This document shows, in pieces, positions 60,601-64,000 of a DNA stretch of 64,000 nucleotides; positions within the stretch are counted from its first letter, which is position 1; each line of letters begins with the position of its first letter. Below the pieces are notes generated by a model, which saw nothing but the letters and a program-made list of their open reading frames with translations, did not search any database and was not told where the DNA came from. The DNA is from Tamarix chinensis (Eukaryota; Streptophyta; Magnoliopsida; Caryophyllales; Tamaricaceae): NCBI GenBank assembly GCA_030549775.1, contig CM060180.1, forward strand, positions 85,759,172-85,823,171. The letters run 5' to 3'. Position numbers and translations under genes: made by a program.

Positions 60601-60662
60601 TTGATTGGCTTCCTCTTAGGGAAGATGTTGCTGAGCAATTGGAATTTGCATATCGTCGACAG
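54373..60662 (+). CDS. SGR2: SHOOT GRAVITROPISM 2-like phospholipase, N-terminal exons 1-4 (gene continues past the window)
   Basis: Exons 54373-54634, 58962-59062, 59327-59503 and 60507-60662 join in frame to 232 codons with GT-AG borders. The product shows LKNTPSNIARL, QKYLAQTRSPSDGGDVRWYF, LAASVPRTEIVGKGEYFRFG, SLAIEASFLQ, WWKEYAECSEGP, FPVYWNGDYRRVLRG and GGLDWLPL, which I recognise as the N-terminal region of plant SGR2. SGR2 is a DDHD-domain protein of the phosphatidic-acid-preferring phospholipase A1 type, placed on vacuolar membranes and needed for amyloplast sedimentation and shoot gravitropism in Arabidopsis. The lipase GxSxG motif and DDHD domain are encoded downstream, outside this window. 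The start at 54373 (MGIDEYRR) is chosen over an upstream in-frame Met at 54247 because that extension spans a likely 5' UTR intron. Roughly a quarter of a protein of about 900 residues is covered. Confidence 0.9.
55360..57610 (-). mobile_element. Decayed Ty3/gypsy element in intron 1 of the SGR2-like gene
   Basis: Antisense to the gene. From high to low coordinates: LTR-like remnant (57440-57610), protease/RT linker and RT (57460-56280), integrase C-terminus (56260-55930), then an LTR-like region (55925-55360). A block at 55815-55925 (CCATGCCCTTC...CACACATGTGATGATCATG) recurs at 57460-57600, consistent with LTR remnants at both sides. Gag, RNase H and most of integrase are missing. No TSD was identified, so the outer limits are approximate. 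Confidence 0.7.
55930..57460 (-). pseudogene. Gypsy pol relic (RT and integrase C-terminus) in intron 1
   Basis: Reading from 57460 down, with shifts and stops: GGEFEVELANYTPP-type wording near the top, LRGIEHQIALVLVM, then RYGMCIDSRVINNITIKYR and LDDMLDELYGARVFSKIDLR (RT palm, first catalytic region), SGYHQMRIK, VVYLDDILVYSKNEGDQLMQ at about 56500-56530 (the YxDD active site, as YLDD) and LLNSGVKVDPSKVEAI. A deletion then leads to SNAKYQAREKQALK, LHLRKERFSNLRKNELMPTV and LELPESYGES (integrase C-terminus). The last phrase is locally duplicated, producing two ESYGESQE-like copies. It is the same broad lineage as the element at 17476-32787. Confidence 0.75.
57611..58165 (+). other. Unique intron sequence, no feature recognised
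   Basis: Intron 1 sequence between the gypsy relic and the tandem duplication. No coding frame or repeat was recognised. Confidence 0.5.
58166..58591 (+). repeat. Truncated copy of the intron 1/exon 2/intron 2 duplication
   Basis: 58166-58440 is a near-perfect copy of 58587-58861, and 58441-58591 of 58988-59138. It therefore contains 75 bp of exon 2 (58441-58515, encoding EIVGKGEYFRFG... to SFLQ) with the intact donor GTCAAG. It lacks 126 bp that include the acceptor and first 26 bp of exon 2. It ends at the CATGC microhomology where the second copy begins. Confidence 0.9.
58587..59138 (+). repeat. Full copy of the intron 1/exon 2/intron 2 duplication
   Basis: The 552 bp unit that carries the functional exon 2 (58962-59062). 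The offset to the first copy is 421 bp on the left part and 547 bp on the right part. Confidence 0.9.
58962..59062 (+). CDS. SGR2: SGR2-like gene, coding exon 2
   Basis: 101 nt completing the split Glu codon and encoding LAASVPRTEIVGKGEYFRFG and RDSLAIEASFLQ. Acceptor TTTTGACAG, donor GTCAAG; the non-standard C at donor position +3 may make it a weaker site. The last 75 nt are duplicated upstream at 58441-58515. Confidence 0.9.
59327..59503 (+). CDS. SGR2: SGR2-like gene, coding exon 3
   Basis: 177 nt, phase 0 on both sides, acceptor GGCTGCACAG, donor GTAGGA. It encodes REEELLSYWWKEYAECSEGP, a variable Gly/Ser/Asp stretch, and VEEERVGVPVKGGLYE. Reading continues directly from exon 2 (SFLQ-REEELL), as in Arabidopsis SGR2. 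Confidence 0.9.
59504..60506 (+). other. SGR2-like gene, intron 3
   Basis: About 1.0 kb. It contains a TATA/CATA/CA microsatellite at 59849-59955. No other feature was recognised; the 99-codon frame on the - strand (60167-60466) has no family resemblance. Confidence 0.8.
59849..59955. repeat. Compound TA/CATA/CA microsatellite in intron 3
   Basis: Runs of TATA, ATACAT and (CA)n with interruptions. Confidence 0.85.
60507..60662 (+). CDS. SGR2: SGR2-like gene, coding exon 4
   Basis: 156 nt, phase 0, acceptor TTTGATCAG, donor GTATGT. It encodes VDLLKRHSFPVYWNGDYRRV, LRGQWFALSGGLDWLPL and EQLEFAYRRQ, the segment preceding the WRRRSFQPSGLF-type region of SGR2, which is not in the window. Confidence 0.9.
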
Positions 60663-61298
60663 GTATGTGAAATTGTTGGCATTTGAGTCCTGAAATCCTC
60701 ATTTTCTTTTTGTAAGCAGTCTTGAAACTGCGTTTCTTTGGTAAACTTGTGGCAGAATTGGAAGGCTTTATTTATTTATTTATTGTCATTTCTCTTTCTT
60801 TCTAATTGTAATATAATATGCTAAGATATTCAATTTGGTAATTTTTTTTTGAGACAAGATGCGCCTACTTTTTGTCCCTGAGCTAGTTGATAATTCACGT
60901 TACTTTACTAAAAGTTTGAAACCTCTAAATGTTGTCTTTTTTACACAATGGGTCACTTAATTTTTTTTTAAATGTAGATTCACATGGCCAAGTCTTTTCT
61001 CTTTTCTAACTTATATGCCTTACTAACTTTGAAGAAAGAAGAGTGACAGGCGCTTGTGACTAGACCTCCTTGTGCGTGAATAGAGTAAATTCACAAGAAA
61101 ATCTTGCACAACATAGCTTCGATGGTGTAAAAAAGACGTGTGGAATAACATATTAGATAATTAAGGGTGCGTTTACTATTGGAAAGTAGTTTTTCATTTT
61201 CCATCTCTAGTATGTTCCTTTATCCATGTTATGAAACTGTTTTGGAATTTGAAAACATGTTCATCGTCTTTTAAATTGAAAAAAATAATAACAACAAT

Positions 61299-61320
61299 AC
61301 ATACATACATATATATATAG

Positions 61321-61356
<36 letters not shown>
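61299..61356. repeat. Compound ATAC/(AC)n/(AT)n microsatellite
   Basis: ATACATACATAT then (AC)13 then (AT)n. Confidence 0.9.
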
Positions 61357-63110
61357 GTTAGTAGTAATCATAATACTAATAATAATAGTATTAAAATTGG
61401 CAAAATTAGTAATAATAATGATAATAATATTAGTATTATCGCTAACATTGATAATAATATTAATATAAGAATACTTGTTGTGATAATAAATTTAATAATG
61501 ATAATAATGACAACGACCCTATTATTATTATTATTGCTAATATTCATACCAATGTTATTGTTATTATTATTATTATTATTGTTATTAACTCCTATAATAA
61601 TATTATTATTAATTTAAATAATGATAAATTTGTTGTTGTTTATAATAATAATTTTTGTATATAGTAGTATAAATAATTAGTAATATTAATTTTGTTTTAT
61701 CAATAACACAATTATTATTATTAATACTACTAAAATTATAATAATAATAATAATTATTTTTATGTGGTTGTATTTCTATTCAATATCAAAGATTACAAGC
61801 ATAGGATCCAAAAGCATCTACAATGGAGATAGAGGGACCATACCTACCTAATCTACATTCATATTGACACCTTCTAGCACAATTAATGGAAACTTGCATA
61901 ATCAAGTGATGCCAATCTAAACTTGTGTTGTTGAAAACCAAGTTATTGCGCATTTTCCAAACCTTATACACTGCAATTGCCATTAAGCATGTAATTACTT
62001 CCATCTTCTGTGTAGCTCATCCATGCACCATAGCAACCAAACTTAGGATACCTTACCATCAAGGGATCTTATATGTCTACCAATTGGTTTCATAACAAGA
62101 AGAACTAACCTCCCCATAAAAGGACATTCAAGCATCAAGTGTACTATTAGTACTACCAATAGTAATATTGTTATTACTACCGTTATCATTAATGTTAATA
62201 ATAGTATTGTTATTATTATTAGCAATATTAATTAAAATTAACATTACGAATAATATTGTTATTCATAATATTAATGAAATTAATAATTATATTAACATTA
62301 TTATTTCTTCTAACAATATTAACATTCATAATAATAATAATAATGATAATATTAATATTTATTCAAGTAATATTAGTAATAAAATTATAATAATAATAAT
62401 AATATTATTATCAATGTCATTATTATTATTATTATTACCATTATTGCTACTAATAATATTAACATTCATAACAACAACAACAATAATAATGTTAATATTA
62501 ATATTAATATTTATTAATAGTAATATTAATAATAAAATAATAACAATAGTATTGTTATTATTACTACTATCATTAATATTAATAATAATATTGTTATTAT
62601 TATTAATACTTTTAATTAAAAATTAACATTAAGAATAATATTCTTATTATTTTTGTTACTAATAATATTAATATGTATGACAATAATAATAACAAAAACA
62701 ACAAAACCATTGATATTAATATTTAATATTATTATGAATATAATATTTATTAATAATATATATTCATAATTCATAATAATAACAATAACAATAACAATAA
62801 TGTTAGTGCTAATATTAATATAATAATAATAATAATACCCTTATTAATAATATGAATAGTAATAATAATACTATTATTAATGCTAATGTTAATAATAATA
62901 ATAATAATAATCTTAATCTTTTTATTAGTATTATGAACAATAATATAATTATCATTGTATCATTTTTTGTTAGCATTAATAGTCTCAATAAATATCAATA
63001 AAATAAATAAATTATTATCATTATGATTGATAATAATGAGAATATATTAATAATATTGTTGTTAATAACGATAATAATAATACTATTAATATTATTATTA
63101 CAATAATAAT
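61357..63110. repeat. Degenerate AAT/ATT trinucleotide tract, interrupted by a LINE fragment
   Basis: Two blocks, 61357-61770 and 62141-63110, of imperfect AAT/ATT/AAC repeats. The 152-codon frame at 62168-62626 consists of Ile/Asn/Leu runs and is not a gene. Confidence 0.85.
61775..62140 (-). pseudogene. LINE C-terminal fragment
   Basis: On the - strand from 62140: HLMLECPFMGRL, then after a shift MEVITCLMAIAVYKVWKMRN, NLVFNNTSLDWHHLIMQVS. This is the zinc-binding/C-terminal wording of plant L1-type LINEs (H..ECPF...VWKMRNNLVF). It is antisense to the SGR2-like gene and lies inside the AAT tract. Confidence 0.65.
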
Positions 63111-63776
63111 TAAAAAAAAAATTTTTTTCATGTGAAAAGCATGGAGAAAACAAGGATTTACATTTAAATGGAAAATTCAAAAAAGTGTAGGTTGTTTTTT
63201 AGTTTTCTTCATAAATTTAAAAAACGTTGATTTCGAGGTTTTCAATCAGGAAAATAGAAAACAAAAGCTATAAATATGTGACAATAACTTTTCCAGTAGC
63301 AAGCGCATTCTAAAATATTCTCTTGCTAGATGCAATTCAAAGCTTTTGATATTGGATACTGCAAAAAATTCTGTCCTATCTGTGAACTATATAATAGTTT
63401 ATATTATCCAAGCAATCATAAGACTTGAAAAGTTAGTATGAAATCTCTTTGTTTGTTTCTTGTATGTTTATGAGCCTATGTCAGCTGATTACCAATGGCG
63501 ATTGCATTGGCGGTCCTGTTTTGAGAAGAAAAAGCAAGGAAAGAAAGAAGATCAAATATCATGTCACTTTCTGTAGGTATTGGGTAGTGCTCTAATTATC
63601 AAGTTCTCTCACAAAGACATCCGAAATCCTTTGTTTGGTCTAGACAACCACACCCTGGCATGCATATGATTGAACCTTGCCCCTTTTTTCTTCTTGTTTC
63701 TTTTCTTCTTCCATACTTGTATTAGTGCATATAAGTTTATGTAAAAGTAATTTTGGGGTGGGGGTTGTTCTGAGTA

Positions 63777-64000
63777 TAGGTGGCAATCGGGCCAGGCAAA
63801 TTGGGTTATTCGTGGGTCATTTTTCTTTGTAGGTTAGTTGTTGGTCGGGTCGGGTTGGGTCATTTCGGGTTGCTTTCTTGTTCGGGTTGAAGAAGATTCG
63901 GGCCGCACTGGGTTTATTTACCAAGTTGGATCAAGTTTAGGTAGAAATAGTTCAGGTTCGAGTCGGGTCCGGTTCGGATTATTTCATGTTAACTTGTCAG
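63777..64000. mobile_element. hAT-type MITE, left part (cut by window end)
   Basis: It starts TAGGTGGCAATCGGGCC and continues with GGGTCGGGTTGGGT and GGTTCGGATT repeats, typical of plant MITEs with TAGGTGGCAA-type ends. The other end is outside the window. Confidence 0.65.

Larger units (their letters stand above)
60663..64000 (+). other. SGR2-like gene, intron 4 (more than 3.3 kb, incomplete)
   Basis: Starts with donor GTATGT; no following exon was found to the window end. Contents are a CA microsatellite (61299-61356), a long degenerate AAT/ATT tract (61357-63110) split by a LINE fragment, about 0.65 kb without recognised features (63115-63776), and the start of a hAT-type MITE. Confidence 0.7.

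Noticed and set aside
62168..62626. 152-codon open frame
   Set aside because: It is an Ile/Asn/Leu translation of an AAT/ATT repeat tract.

Overview
This is nuclear DNA of a flowering plant. It is AT-rich, dominated by Ty3/gypsy-type LTR retrotransposons nested in one another, and carries one recognisable plant gene with GT-AG introns. I see no bacterial operons, rRNA, tRNA or CRISPR. The sequence alone does not settle the species.

The only host gene is the 5' part of a SHOOT GRAVITROPISM 2 (SGR2)-like phospholipase gene on the + strand. Four coding exons (54373-54634, 58962-59062, 59327-59503, 60507-60662) splice in frame to 232 codons. The gene continues beyond the window. Intron 1 (4.3 kb) holds a decayed Ty3/gypsy element (about 55360-57610) and a tandem duplication that copied three quarters of exon 2. 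Intron 4 (more than 3.3 kb) holds microsatellites, a LINE fragment and the start of a hAT-type MITE.

Positions 1 to about 52900 are almost entirely mobile DNA. The layers can be peeled by target-site duplications (TSDs). The oldest layer is a degenerate member (H, 5029-6696 plus 33623-36659) of a long-LTR-like family. Into it went a Tat/Athila-like Ty3/gypsy element on the - strand (6697-33622). Into that went element A (12021-17121, TSD CAAAA) and a second Ty3/gypsy element on the - strand (17476-32787, TSD ACGTT). That second element was in turn hit by element B (19395-24435, TSD GTGAG) and element C (25240-30272, TSD ATATC).

A, B and C are about 5.03-5.10 kb each, begin TG(TA)..., end ...GTTACA, and share one modular plan: AT-rich 5' end, about 1.1 kb polypyrimidine block, a hairpin (clear in B and C), a minisatellite of about 20 bp units, an array of CCGG-containing palindromes, and a 3' end with an internal inverted repeat. 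They look like solo LTRs of a very large retrotransposon, but no complete parent lies in the window. Older relatives (F at 1-2368, G at 40580-46484, E at 47225-51586, plus fragments) fill much of the remainder, so this family and its relics are the main component of the window and its most interesting content.

Smaller items are a 756 bp solo LTR with TSD TTTAT (3157-3912), a 317 bp hAT-like MITE (52330-52646), a hAT-like insertion (41213-41776), a gypsy/LINE patchwork (44158-45500), and long degenerate AAT/ATT tracts.
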